Below are positions 1-10,077 of a DNA stretch of 56,774 bases, piece after piece. The stretch lies in the NCBI GenBank assembly GCA_025451535.1, contig JANWKE010000022.1, forward strand, positions 1 to 56,774. The letters run 5' to 3'. The stretch is from Verrucomicrobiia bacterium (GTDB lineage Bacteria; Verrucomicrobiota; Verrucomicrobiia; Limisphaerales; UBA11358). Positions within the stretch are counted from its first letter, which is position 1. The number at the start of each line of letters is the position of its first letter. The position numbers and the translations under genes were made by a program. The notes under the pieces are model-generated. The model ran no database searches and was not told where the DNA came from. It saw only the letters and a list, made by a program, of their open reading frames with translations.

Positions 1-2151
<2,151 letters not shown>

Positions 2152-2166
2152 GAATGGGATTGTGGA

Positions 2167-2478
2167 ATGCCTGCTTACAAAGACCAACATTGGCTTCCAA
2201 GTGCATACCTGAGATATTTTTCTATCATCCAACAAGATTGCACACGCAAATCACTTGTCTGGCGTGTGGAGGCCAATACGGAGCGAAGCGTTCCCGTCGA
2301 AACCCAATGCTCCGCTAATTGTTTTTACTCCAAAGAAAAACCCGGTGAAACCGAACAGATGTTTCAAATCAATGAAAACGCATATTGCGATTGCATTGAC
2401 AAAATTCGGACAAAGCGAGATGTGGGTCATACCATTCGTCTTGAATCCGGTCTGTCGTGCGGGATACTCCTCCCATGA
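2167..2478 (+). pseudogene. truncated DUF4238-like protein, N-terminal remnant
   Basis: A 103-codon frame begins with MPAYKDQHWLPSAYLRYF. This resembles the opening of DUF4238 proteins (H-[YW]-[VLI]-P-x-x-Y-L-x-x-F), whose function is unknown and which are normally about 250-350 residues. Similarity seems to stop around codon 80, after which the frame runs into the start of the next gene and stops, so about two thirds of a normal family member is missing. Base use is more A+T rich than the flanking genes, consistent with an acquired and decaying gene. It starts 15 bases after the clpB stop. It could instead be a genuine short protein. The family match is from memory of the motif only. Confidence 0.45.
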
Positions 2479-3971
2479 ACCGCCGAAAATTTATCCAACT
2501 AGGAGTCGTAGGTACCGGCGCGGCCATGGCTGGAATTGAACCAGCTCAGAGCGCGCCAACAGTCGCTGCCACTTCATCGAAATCGTCCACCGCGGTCGCC
2601 ATGCCGATCGGCGTGGCGCCATTGGCGCAGCGGGAACTGGATCCGATGTTCGATGACATGCGGACGCGGGCCGGTGTCAACACCTTGTTCACTTTTATTT
2701 ATACGCATGAACCGCATCGGGCCGGCATGGTGCTCGAAGGTTCCCGCCCGGCCAATTTTCATGGCGGCAACTACGCCCGGCCGCACATGCAGTTTTACAA
2801 GGACACGCCGCTGACCCTGGCGGACATGACTGCACCTGAATTTGGCGGCGTGGATGTGCTGGAGCGCATCATTCCGGTGGCGAAGAAGTATGGTATCCGC
2901 GTGTTTCCGTTTATTCTCGAAGACAATCAACTTCCTGCCGCCGTGCGGCAGAATTGGGAAAAACTTTACGAGGTGGACCATCATGGCCGGCGCACCACCG
3001 GTCATCCGGGCGGGCCGTGCTTCAACAATCCCGGCTACCGGAATTTCACGCTGGGATTGGTCGAGGATTACGCGCGCAGTTACGGCATTGGCGGCATGAT
3101 GTGGGGTTCGGAACGCCAGAGTGGATTTCTCAACACGCTGAGCGTTTCCCAAAGCAGCGGGATGGATCCAGGCAAGACCACCTGTTTCTGCGAGTTCTGT
3201 CAGAAGAAAGGACGTGACCAGGGCATCGATGTGGAACGTGCCCGACAGGGCTTCGATGCGGTGGAAGCGTTTGTCCGCGAAAGCCGTGCCGGGCAGCGTC
3301 CGCGCGACGGTTATTTCACCACATTCTGGCGGTTGCTGCTGAAATATCCGGAAGTGCTCGCGTGGGAAAACCTGTGGGTGACCAGCCGCCACGAACTTCA
3401 GGCAGCGATTTATCGTAAGGTCAAATCCGTCAATCCCGACTTACAGGTCGGCTGGCACGTCTGGCAGAACGTGACGTTCAGTCCGTTCCAGCGTGCCGAA
3501 GAAAACTTATCGGACCTGGCCGGGTTCTCCGATTTCCTCCGGCCCGCAGTTTACAATAACGTCGCCGGCGGCCGGTTTGTAACCTTCGTCAAGGACGCGC
3601 GCCAATCTGTTTTCGGCGACTTGTCGCCCGAAATGACCCTCGAGGTGCTTTGTCAGCAGCTTAATTACGACGAGGCGCCGTTTGACAGGCTCGCCGCAAC
3701 CGGATTCTCGGCAAATTACGTGGAACGCGAAACCCGTCGCGCCGTTGAGTCCGTAGCCGGTCATCCCGTGCAAATCTGGCCGGGCGTGGACATTGACGTA
3801 CCGGTAGGCGCAGGTGAAGCGCATTGCAAGCCGGAGAGCGTGGCGCAAGCGGTGAAGGCCGCATTCAAAGGCGGTGCGCAAGGCATCATCCTCTCGCGCA
3901 ACTACACCGAGATGAAGCCGGAAAATCTATCGGGCGCCGGAAACGCGTTGCGCGAGCTCGGCATGATTTAA
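2475..3971 (+). CDS. Tat-exported TIM-barrel (glycoside hydrolase-like) protein
   Basis: The 498-residue protein starts at ATG 2475 with a twin-arginine leader (MNRRKFIQLG followed by an Ala/Gly-rich stretch), so it is probably folded in the cytoplasm and exported by Tat. An upstream GTG at 2457 in frame would add six residues before the twin arginines and is less likely. The body looks like an alpha/beta barrel of the glycosidase or endo-glycosidase type: alternating beta and helix segments, a GIRVFPFILED strand, aromatic-rich loops, and a final GAQGIILSRNY strand typical of the last barrel strands. A Cys cluster C-x-C-x2-C at residues 237-242 suggests a bound metal or a disulfide. I do not recognise a numbered GH family. 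Substrate unknown. Confidence 0.75.
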   Translation: MNRRKFIQLGVVGTGAAMAGIEPAQSAPTVAATSSKSSTAVAMPIGVAPLAQRELDPMFDDMRTRAGVNTLFTFIYTHEPHRAGMVLEGSRPANFHGGNYARPHMQFYKDTPLTLADMTAPEFGGVDVLERIIPVAKKYGIRVFPFILEDNQLPAAVRQNWEKLYEVDHHGRRTTGHPGGPCFNNPGYRNFTLGLVEDYARSYGIGGMMWGSERQSGFLNTLSVSQSSGMDPGKTTCFCEFCQKKGRDQGIDVERARQGFDAVEAFVRESRAGQRPRDGYFTTFWRLLLKYPEVLAWENLWVTSRHELQAAIYRKVKSVNPDLQVGWHVWQNVTFSPFQRAEENLSDLAGFSDFLRPAVYNNVAGGRFVTFVKDARQSVFGDLSPEMTLEVLCQQLNYDEAPFDRLAATGFSANYVERETRRAVESVAGHPVQIWPGVDIDVPVGAGEAHCKPESVAQAVKAAFKGGAQGIILSRNYTEMKPENLSGAGNALRELGMI

Positions 3972-4079
3972 CACGTTGGACAAAAGGTTGATAAAAGTGT
4001 ACAGACCACGCGCGGTTGCTTCTGCCAAAGACCCTGCTAAATTAGCCGTGTGCATGGTGCACATTCCCTCTTCTGGTCA

Positions 4080-6833
4080 ATGTCCCGACAGGTCACCTGC
4101 CGTCGCCCGAGCTGGGCATTCCTTGCAGTTGGGCTGGCCTTGGTCGTCGTGAACGCGCCGGCGGAGGTTGTGTTCCAGGATTTTTTCCGTCAACCGGCAA
4201 CGACCATCACCAACAGCGTGCCGTGGATTGATGTCGAGGGGAACGGCTGGCAATCGGGTCCGACAGCTTCGCAACTGGCCCTGGATGGCAGCGGACATTT
4301 GTACAGCACCGCGGCCAACGCCGGTACGGCGGCAGGTATCCAACTTATTCCCATTGGACCACACGGTTCGATGACGGCCTCGGTGCTGATGCAATTACCC
4401 ACGGGTTTCAATGAATGGATCGGCATGGGGTTCGGCAGCAGCAATCAGTTCCTGACGGCTCCGGCCAGCGGCAGCGGTCCGTGGATTCAGGTTTTCGGGA
4501 CCGGGACCGTCACGCTCTACGGCGGCGCTGCGCTCAACAATTCGGTGAGTGTGCCCAATGCCTTCACCAACACCGGCAATCCCGTGCAGTTCTTCCTGAC
4601 CTATGACGCGTACCGCGCCACGGCGAGCGTGGGGACTGTCGGCGGCGGCGTGACGAACCTGATTTTCAACCAATGGCCCGTGACGAACTCGGCCGGCTCG
4701 GTCGTGCCGCATTATTTAATTTTCCAGATGTCCACAAATCTGACCACACCGACCGCGCGTTGGGCCACCGCCGCCACCGTGGACTGGCTGCCCCGGCCGC
4801 CCCCCATGTTGACGTTGCCGGTGCCTATCCAGCAGACAAACTTCGTCGGATCGCCCGGCCCCAACGACGTGCTGCTCATCTCGAACGCGTTGAATTCGGT
4901 CGGTAACTTCGCGGGTGGGACGGAAATCCGCTTTACGGCCGGCGCGACCTATGTCATTTCGAACGGCTTGACGACGGCACATATTCCCCTCGCTTTAGTG
5001 CGCGCAACCAACGTGCTCGTCAACGGCAACGGCTGCAAAATCCTGATACGCAATCCGCACGCCGGGTTCCTCAGCGTCAACAACAGTTCCAACGTCATCG
5101 TGGAGGGTTTTTCCGTGGATTACGACCCGCTGCCGTTCACCCAGGGCGTCGTCACTCATAATTTTAGCAATGATGTTCCCAAGGAGGCGGCCATCGAGTT
5201 CCTGGTGGACGCCGGTTATCCGGCGCCGACCAACGACAACTATCTGGATCCGAACGCGAGCCGTTGGGGCATGGTGATCGATCCGACCCGGCCGGGGCGC
5301 GTCGCAGACGGCGCCTGGACCCAGGTGTTCTACACCAATGTGGTGCAAACGAACGCGAATGGCGCCTTCAAGGTGTCTCTGACCTCGTCGGCCCGGGCGC
5401 AGACCATCCCGCCGGGCAGTCATTGGTGCATGATTTCCCGCTGGGACGGCGGCATCGTATTCAACACCTCCCTGTCCAGCCAGGTCACGTATCTGAACAA
5501 CACCAATTATACCGGTGCCGGACCCAGCTACGTCGGGGAACATTCGCCCCTGACTTGCGAAATCAATGACCGGATCCTGCCCGGCCCGCCGCCGGCGGGC
5601 GCCACCACCAACCGCCTGCGGGCCTCGAATGCGGATGGCGGCATGTTCATTGATTCCCGCATTGGTCCATGGATTCAGGGTTGCAGCTTCACCGGATTAA
5701 GCGATGACGCGGCCAACGCCTGCCTTGCCCCATTTGTCATCACTAACGTGCCCGTCCAGCCGACTAACACGTTTGCCGTGTATCAGAACGGCGCGGACAC
5801 CACCACCCCGACCAACCTGATTCCGTATGAAGCCCGGGTGGGCGACACGGTCCTGTTTTATAATGCCACCCACGGTGTCGTCTTCGACCGCGCCACGATC
5901 ACGGCGGTCAGTCTGCCCAACATCACCTTCGACCACGCGATTTCGAATGTCGTGGTTGGAACTTACGATACCGGCACCCTGTTGCTTGACGAAACCCTGA
6001 ACACCTCGGCGGTGTACCTGGACAACCAGTTCAGCAACTCCGCGTTCCACGGCATCTATTGCCGTGCCAATAACATGCTCATCGCGCACAACACGGTTAG
6101 CGGGATGGGCAAAAACGCCATCTGCGCCTTTCCCGCCATCACCGCCAATTTCCTCAATTTCTTCGTGCCGACCAACGTGGTCATCGTGGACAATGTGCTG
6201 TCGGATGAAGGCTTTTCCTACGAAGCGGTTCAGAACACCATTCCCAGCGAGCAGCCAGCCTATGCGATGATCGCACTGCACAACGCTGACACCGCTTCGG
6301 ACGACGTCACCAATAGCCTGGAAATTTCCGGCATCCGGATTCTTTACAACGCGTTCCTCAACTGGCGTCGCGCCCCGCTCACGCTGCACAACGCCACCGA
6401 CGTGAACGTCATCGGCAATTACTTCGGTCCGCCGGTTACCAACGACAATTTGGTGCCGCTGACCAACGATGTCATTGCCGACCTGTGGACTTCGGATTAC
6501 CCGAATTTGCTATTCACAAACAACGTGAATGCCACGACCCTGCCGGACGACGCGACTATCACCGAAGACGGGACGCTGGCGTCCACGCCCGTGAACACGT
6601 TTCAACCGCCGGCAGCTCCGCAGTTGGCGGCGAACCTTTCCGGCACCAACCTCGTGGTCAGTTGGTTGAGCGCGGCACCAGGCTTTGTGTTGCAACAGGC
6701 TGACCAACTGAGTAGCACGAACAACTGGCTGGATACCGGCGCCGCACCGTGGCTGACCGGAGAATCCAATTCTGTCCCAGTGCCTCTTGCACCGGGCACC
6801 GCCCGCCAGTTCTATCGGACCCGACAAAGGTGA
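4080..6833 (+). CDS. large secreted right-handed beta-helix protein
   Basis: The protein has 917 residues from ATG 4080; a GTG at 4050 in frame would put ten extra residues ahead of the signal peptide and is less likely. The leader is basic, then hydrophobic (AFLAVGLALVVV) and ends near NAPA, giving Sec export. Residues about 20-230 form a Gly/Ser/Thr-rich beta domain like LamG or jelly-roll modules. Residues about 260-830 carry many short beta strands with Asn, Val and Ile at repeated positions (NVIVEGFSVDY, NMLIAHNTV, NVVIVDNVL, DVNVIGNYF), the signature of a parallel beta-helix of the pectate-lyase type. The last 75 residues form a beta module ending QFYRTRQR that recurs in other secreted proteins of this kind. 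Probably a polysaccharide-binding or lyase-like enzyme; no catalytic residues assigned. Confidence 0.8.
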   Translation: MSRQVTCRRPSWAFLAVGLALVVVNAPAEVVFQDFFRQPATTITNSVPWIDVEGNGWQSGPTASQLALDGSGHLYSTAANAGTAAGIQLIPIGPHGSMTASVLMQLPTGFNEWIGMGFGSSNQFLTAPASGSGPWIQVFGTGTVTLYGGAALNNSVSVPNAFTNTGNPVQFFLTYDAYRATASVGTVGGGVTNLIFNQWPVTNSAGSVVPHYLIFQMSTNLTTPTARWATAATVDWLPRPPPMLTLPVPIQQTNFVGSPGPNDVLLISNALNSVGNFAGGTEIRFTAGATYVISNGLTTAHIPLALVRATNVLVNGNGCKILIRNPHAGFLSVNNSSNVIVEGFSVDYDPLPFTQGVVTHNFSNDVPKEAAIEFLVDAGYPAPTNDNYLDPNASRWGMVIDPTRPGRVADGAWTQVFYTNVVQTNANGAFKVSLTSSARAQTIPPGSHWCMISRWDGGIVFNTSLSSQVTYLNNTNYTGAGPSYVGEHSPLTCEINDRILPGPPPAGATTNRLRASNADGGMFIDSRIGPWIQGCSFTGLSDDAANACLAPFVITNVPVQPTNTFAVYQNGADTTTPTNLIPYEARVGDTVLFYNATHGVVFDRATITAVSLPNITFDHAISNVVVGTYDTGTLLLDETLNTSAVYLDNQFSNSAFHGIYCRANNMLIAHNTVSGMGKNAICAFPAITANFLNFFVPTNVVIVDNVLSDEGFSYEAVQNTIPSEQPAYAMIALHNADTASDDVTNSLEISGIRILYNAFLNWRRAPLTLHNATDVNVIGNYFGPPVTNDNLVPLTNDVIADLWTSDYPNLLFTNNVNATTLPDDATITEDGTLASTPVNTFQPPAAPQLAANLSGTNLVVSWLSAAPGFVLQQADQLSSTNNWLDTGAAPWLTGESNSVPVPLAPGTARQFYRTRQR

Positions 6834-6840
6834 TACGAAT

Positions 6841-7209
6841 ATGTCCCAAATTAAAATCAAATGGTTGAGCCGGCCGGAGGAACACGATTACCCGGCGGCG
6901 CAGTCGTTTTTGACCCTGATCTACGACCCAAAGACGGTGACGGGCTTGGTGAATAAACTGAAAAAGGCGCCGGTGTCCGAGTTCAAGGCCAAGGATATCT
7001 TCCGAGCCTCACGATTATCATTGCTCGGGGCGAGCAATTCGCATGTCAAAAAGGACATAGTCAAAATCGAGTCCGGGAACAGCATCTCGCCGCTCCTGCT
7101 GGTCCGGGATTCGGCCAACGGCAAGGTGGTTATTACCGACGGCTACCACCGGCTGTGTGCCGTTTACACCTTCGACGAAGACGCCGTGATTCCGTGCAAG
7201 ATTGTGTAG
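6841..7209 (+). CDS. small ParB/Srx-like fold protein
   Basis: A 122-residue cytoplasmic protein starting at ATG 6841, seven bases after the preceding stop; a longer in-frame start at 6787 would lie inside the previous gene. The C-terminal part contains SPLLLVRDSANGKVVI followed by DGYHRL, the core of ParB/sulfiredoxin-like domains (strand, then G-x-H-R). The protein belongs to a conserved short family with the N-terminal block KWLSRPE-x-HDYPAA that I remember from many proteobacteria, always of unknown function. No partner genes such as parA are present. The compact, complete family length indicates an intact gene. Confidence 0.8.
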   Translation: MSQIKIKWLSRPEEHDYPAAQSFLTLIYDPKTVTGLVNKLKKAPVSEFKAKDIFRASRLSLLGASNSHVKKDIVKIESGNSISPLLLVRDSANGKVVITDGYHRLCAVYTFDEDAVIPCKIV

Positions 7210-7290
7210 CGACGTTCCCAACGAGTCGGGATTGACAGGTCCGGTTCGGTGTGGCTGAGTTGGTGGTGTACTGATTTTAAAAATCTAAAT

Positions 7291-7342
7291 TGTAGCGGCG
7301 CTCTATGAGCGTCGTTTCCGGCGGTCACAGACCACCGCTACA
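7291..7342. repeat. 52-base palindromic element (REP-like hairpin)
   Basis: Starts TGTAGCGG and ends CCGCTACA. Two 24-base arms pair at 20 positions (one of them G-T) around a TTTC loop. It lies in the gap before the CDGSH gene and has the look of a dispersed chromosomal palindrome, not a terminator, because no T-run follows. Confidence 0.75.
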
Positions 7343-7356
7343 GTCCACAAACTGTT

Positions 7357-8034
7357 ATGAAAAAAAGCGAACGGCCGAACGCGAAAATCGAAGTCACCAA
7401 GGATGGCCCCTACGTCGTCAGTGGCGGCCTGCCGCTCAGCGAGCAATGGATTGTCACCAATGCCGAGGGCGATTCCCTCGATTATCGGGAGGGCAAGCAG
7501 CATCCGTCACCGCCGCAATATGCGCTTTGCCGTTGCGGTCAGTCCGGCAACAAGCCGTTCTGCGATGGCAGCCACCAGAAGGCCAAGTTCGACGGGACCG
7601 AAACCGCCAGCCGTGAGCCTTACCTGAAGCAGGCCGAGACCATTGATGGGCCGACCCTACGGCTCACCGACGCGGACAGCCTTTGCGCCTTTGCCCGCTT
7701 CTGCGACCCGAAAGGGCGCATCTGGAACCTGGTCCCGGCATCAGATGATCCTGAAGCCCGGCGACTGGCGGAGTATGAGGCCGCGCATTGTCCCGCCGGC
7801 CGGTTGGTGGTCTGGGATAAGAAGACGGGCAAACCTATCGAACCGAAATCTGAACCGTCACTCGGGTTGATCGAAGACACGGACAAGAAGGTGAGCGGTC
7901 CGATCTGGGTCAAAGGGGGCATCCCGGTGATTTCCGCTGATGGCAAAGCCTATGAAGTTCGGAACCGGGTGACTCTGTGTCGCTGCGGCGCGTCGAACAA
8001 CAAGCCCTTCTGCGACGGCTCGCACGCGGCCTGA
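7357..8034 (+). CDS. two-CDGSH iron-sulfur protein with central ferredoxin-like segment
   Basis: A 225-residue soluble protein with two CDGSH (zf-CDGSH) motifs that each ligate a 2Fe-2S cluster by three Cys and one His: C58, C60, C69, H73 and C208, C210, C219, H223. Between them, residues about 100-155 contain LCAFARFC and HCPAGRLVVW, which look like the divergent 4Fe-4S ferredoxin-like segment that accompanies CDGSH domains in bacteria. The role is electron transfer or redox sensing, not a defined reaction. ATG start at 7357, 14 bases after the upstream palindrome. The last 54 bases of the gene occur again at 9886-9939 beyond the next two genes (see findings). Confidence 0.92.
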   Translation: MKKSERPNAKIEVTKDGPYVVSGGLPLSEQWIVTNAEGDSLDYREGKQHPSPPQYALCRCGQSGNKPFCDGSHQKAKFDGTETASREPYLKQAETIDGPTLRLTDADSLCAFARFCDPKGRIWNLVPASDDPEARRLAEYEAAHCPAGRLVVWDKKTGKPIEPKSEPSLGLIEDTDKKVSGPIWVKGGIPVISADGKAYEVRNRVTLCRCGASNNKPFCDGSHAA

Positions 8035-8074
8035 ATCATGGTACGCTTCTGGGCTTACTTTTAGAGTTAGCTAA

Positions 8075-8869
8075 TCAAGTAAACTTCGCTTCCAACTGCT
8101 CCAACGCATTTCGCCTGAATTCCAAATCAGGAACCGGAGTTTGCAGTCGTTCGGGAAATTCGTCATAGGTCTGGCCGTCCAATTTCCGGCCAGCTTCAGC
8201 TTTGTGGACGCCACCCCATTGTTTGAAGAAAAATGCCACCTTCGTCTGGCAACATTGGGCACGAATGTCCTTTACCCAGCGGGCATCCATTGGGCGTGCG
8301 CCTGGCCCGCTTTCGCCGCCAACAATCACCCAATTGACTCCTTTCAAATTGATCGGGCCGAGATGTTCCAGCAGCGGTTCAATGGAAAGGAAACGAACCT
8401 GTGCCGGCGAGTTGCGGAGCAAATCAATGCGCGGCAGTCCATGCTTGCGGTTTTCCACGCTCACGCCCCACCAGATTTGCGGCTCCTCCGCCGCAAAGCG
8501 GAGTTTGCCTTTCAATAATTTTTGCATCCGCCCGGCGCGCTTGGTGAGAATCTGGTAAGTGTGCCAGTTGGCGGACTTCATTACGCGCGCCACTTTGACG
8601 ATGTATTCGTCCGGCACCTTTTCGTGGAACAGGTCGCTCATGGAATTCACGAAAATCATCCGTGACGTTGACCAGCGCAGAGGATCGCCTAGCTTCTCCG
8701 GTACCAGTTTCAAATCGAATCCTTGTTCAAACGGATGGCCGGGCACGCCGCGAAAGCGTTCGGCAAAGGTTTCGGCGTAGCAATGCAGGCAGCCGGGGCT
8801 GACTTTGGTACAGCCGCGGACCGGATTCCACGTCGCATCCGTCCATTCGATTTTTGAATTGGCGCTCAT
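8075..8869 (-). CDS. DUF5131 (phage Gp37/Gp68) family, radical-SAM-like three-Cys protein
   Basis: A 264-residue protein beginning MSANSKIEWTDATWNPVRGC, the hallmark of the Gp37/Gp68 family found in phages and bacteria. Cys20, Cys27 and Cys30 form the three-cysteine cluster (C-x6-C-x2-CYAE) thought to hold an Fe-S cluster as in radical-SAM enzymes; the exact reaction is unknown. Later family blocks are FVNSMSDLFHE, ILTKRAGRM and VNWVIVGGESGPGARPM. It is transcribed with tcmP, which begins 55 bases upstream on the same strand, an association after which TcmP is named. Base composition is visibly more A+T rich than the flanking genes, in line with horizontal transfer. Confidence 0.92.
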   Translation of the reverse strand: MSANSKIEWTDATWNPVRGCTKVSPGCLHCYAETFAERFRGVPGHPFEQGFDLKLVPEKLGDPLRWSTSRMIFVNSMSDLFHEKVPDEYIVKVARVMKSANWHTYQILTKRAGRMQKLLKGKLRFAAEEPQIWWGVSVENRKHGLPRIDLLRNSPAQVRFLSIEPLLEHLGPINLKGVNWVIVGGESGPGARPMDARWVKDIRAQCCQTKVAFFFKQWGGVHKAEAGRKLDGQTYDEFPERLQTPVPDLEFRRNALEQLEAKFT

Positions 8870-8924
8870 CGGTAACAGTTTCTCACAGACGATAGGACAA
8901 ATGCAGTCCAGGGTGAATTATTTT

Positions 8925-9731
8925 TCAAAGCAACTCCCGTTGGCCTTTTTCGTCCGTTTTCAAAATTTTCAACCAGAAATTTTTGCCAAGCGGGTTGCGG
9001 CTGAACAGAGTAAAGCGATACAATGGGTTGGATTCCGGGATTGGAACATGGCGCGTTCCGATGAAACCTTCCTCATTTTGAAATTTATTGCAAAAATGTT
9101 CCACCGCCAGACGCCCAAATTCGCCGGCTTCCTTGTCTTCCCACTCGCGCCAGCTTTGACCGCCTAGGAAATCGTCGAGCGCCGTCTGGCCGCTTTTTGC
9201 CTTTCGATATTGCGGCGCATTCCAGACGATGCCGAGGCGGTATTGAATCGTGACCAACAAATCTATCCGTGGGTTCTTCGCCAGCATTTTCATGGCGGAC
9301 AGCGGCACTTGCGAAATTCCAGTCGGATCGACGAAGGCAACAACAAGAGTGGAGGCATCAAATTTCAATTGTCCGGATTCCGCGACGCCAATCCAGTTTT
9401 CAGGAATGATTCTGATTTCGTTTCTTTTGGGATGGCTCGCAACGCGCTGTTTCAGGGCGTTGACCGATTCCGGGTCTTCCTCGATGAAAATGTAGTCTGC
9501 GAAATCGTGGTCGAGGGCAACCAAAGGCGAACCCGGAAATTCTTCATTCGTCTCCTCGATTTTACACCGGCCTGGCCCAGCCATGACATCCAGATAAACC
9601 AATCGGAACTTTTTCCGCATGGATACTGTGGTAATGCCGCAATAATTGTTCAAGAAATGATGCTTGCGTCTTGCCCATTCACCGCTTTTGCGGACAGGCA
9701 ACCCATCAGCGGAGGAAAGAATAGTTGGCAT
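8925..9731 (-). CDS. tcmP: three-Cys-motif partner protein TcmP, methyltransferase-like
   Basis: The start is set at ATG 9731 (268 residues); the frame continues upstream to 9872 but there it only translates a dispersed repeat. TcmP is the usual neighbour of DUF5131 proteins. The sequence has a Rossmann methyltransferase layout: YLDVMAGPGR at residues 46-55 (the SAM-binding D-x-x-x-G-x-G-like loop), IFIEEDPE near 81-88 (acidic end of strand 2), and FVDPTG at 133-138 in the place of the catalytic motif IV. Family function is unknown; a nucleic acid modification is an inference. It is the first gene of a two-gene unit with the DUF5131 gene downstream. Confidence 0.88.
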   Translation of the reverse strand: MPTILSSADGLPVRKSGEWARRKHHFLNNYCGITTVSMRKKFRLVYLDVMAGPGRCKIEETNEEFPGSPLVALDHDFADYIFIEEDPESVNALKQRVASHPKRNEIRIIPENWIGVAESGQLKFDASTLVVAFVDPTGISQVPLSAMKMLAKNPRIDLLVTIQYRLGIVWNAPQYRKAKSGQTALDDFLGGQSWREWEDKEAGEFGRLAVEHFCNKFQNEEGFIGTRHVPIPESNPLYRFTLFSRNPLGKNFWLKILKTDEKGQRELL

Positions 9732-9780
9732 GACAATTTGAAACCCGGAACGACTGATTGACCGGCTAAATAACTCTGTC

Positions 9781-9882
9781 GTCCAATTTTGTCCAGCGTA
9801 TTGATTTAGAATTGGTTGGCACTTTTTGCCGCCGACGGCCATAGAGAGCCGTGTCATCGTGAGAATCGACAACCAAACCTTG
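9781..9882. repeat. 102-bp direct repeat, copy A
   Basis: Matches 13743-13844 at 86 of 102 positions without any gap. The best block is the last 24 bases or so, around GAGAATCGACAACCAAACC. It lies 49 bases upstream of the tcmP start (minus strand) and abuts the CDGSH remnant on its right. Confidence 0.9.
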
Positions 9883-9885
9883 CGT

Positions 9886-9939
9886 CGCTACGTCGCGTCG
9901 AAGAACAAGCCTTTCTGCGACGGCTCGCACGCCGCCTGA
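9886..9939 (+). pseudogene. duplicated 3' end of the CDGSH gene
   Basis: These 54 bases match the last 54 bases of the CDGSH gene (7981-8034) at 49 positions, in the same orientation and including the stop codon. In frame it reads RYVASKNKPFCDGSHAA, keeping the second-half CDGSH ligands but having lost the first cysteine pair (C to Y in the RCG block). No gene body precedes it; the 102-bp repeat does. It is a remnant, and it marks the far side of the tcmP-DUF5131 pair. Confidence 0.88.
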
Positions 9940-10077
9940 GTGCTTCCGGCTACGAGCAAGGCCCGGCCAAAGTCGTTGCTCGGGGAAAGTCAAATACCGG
10001 TGACGATTTCGGCCGGCGGATGAGAATGCGGTTTAAAATGTGAATTTCATTTGAAAACACGCCCTGGATCCGGCTTT

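Noticed and set aside
9732-9872. N-terminal extension of TcmP
   Set aside because: Most of it is the translated 102-bp repeat, which also occurs where no tcmP follows.
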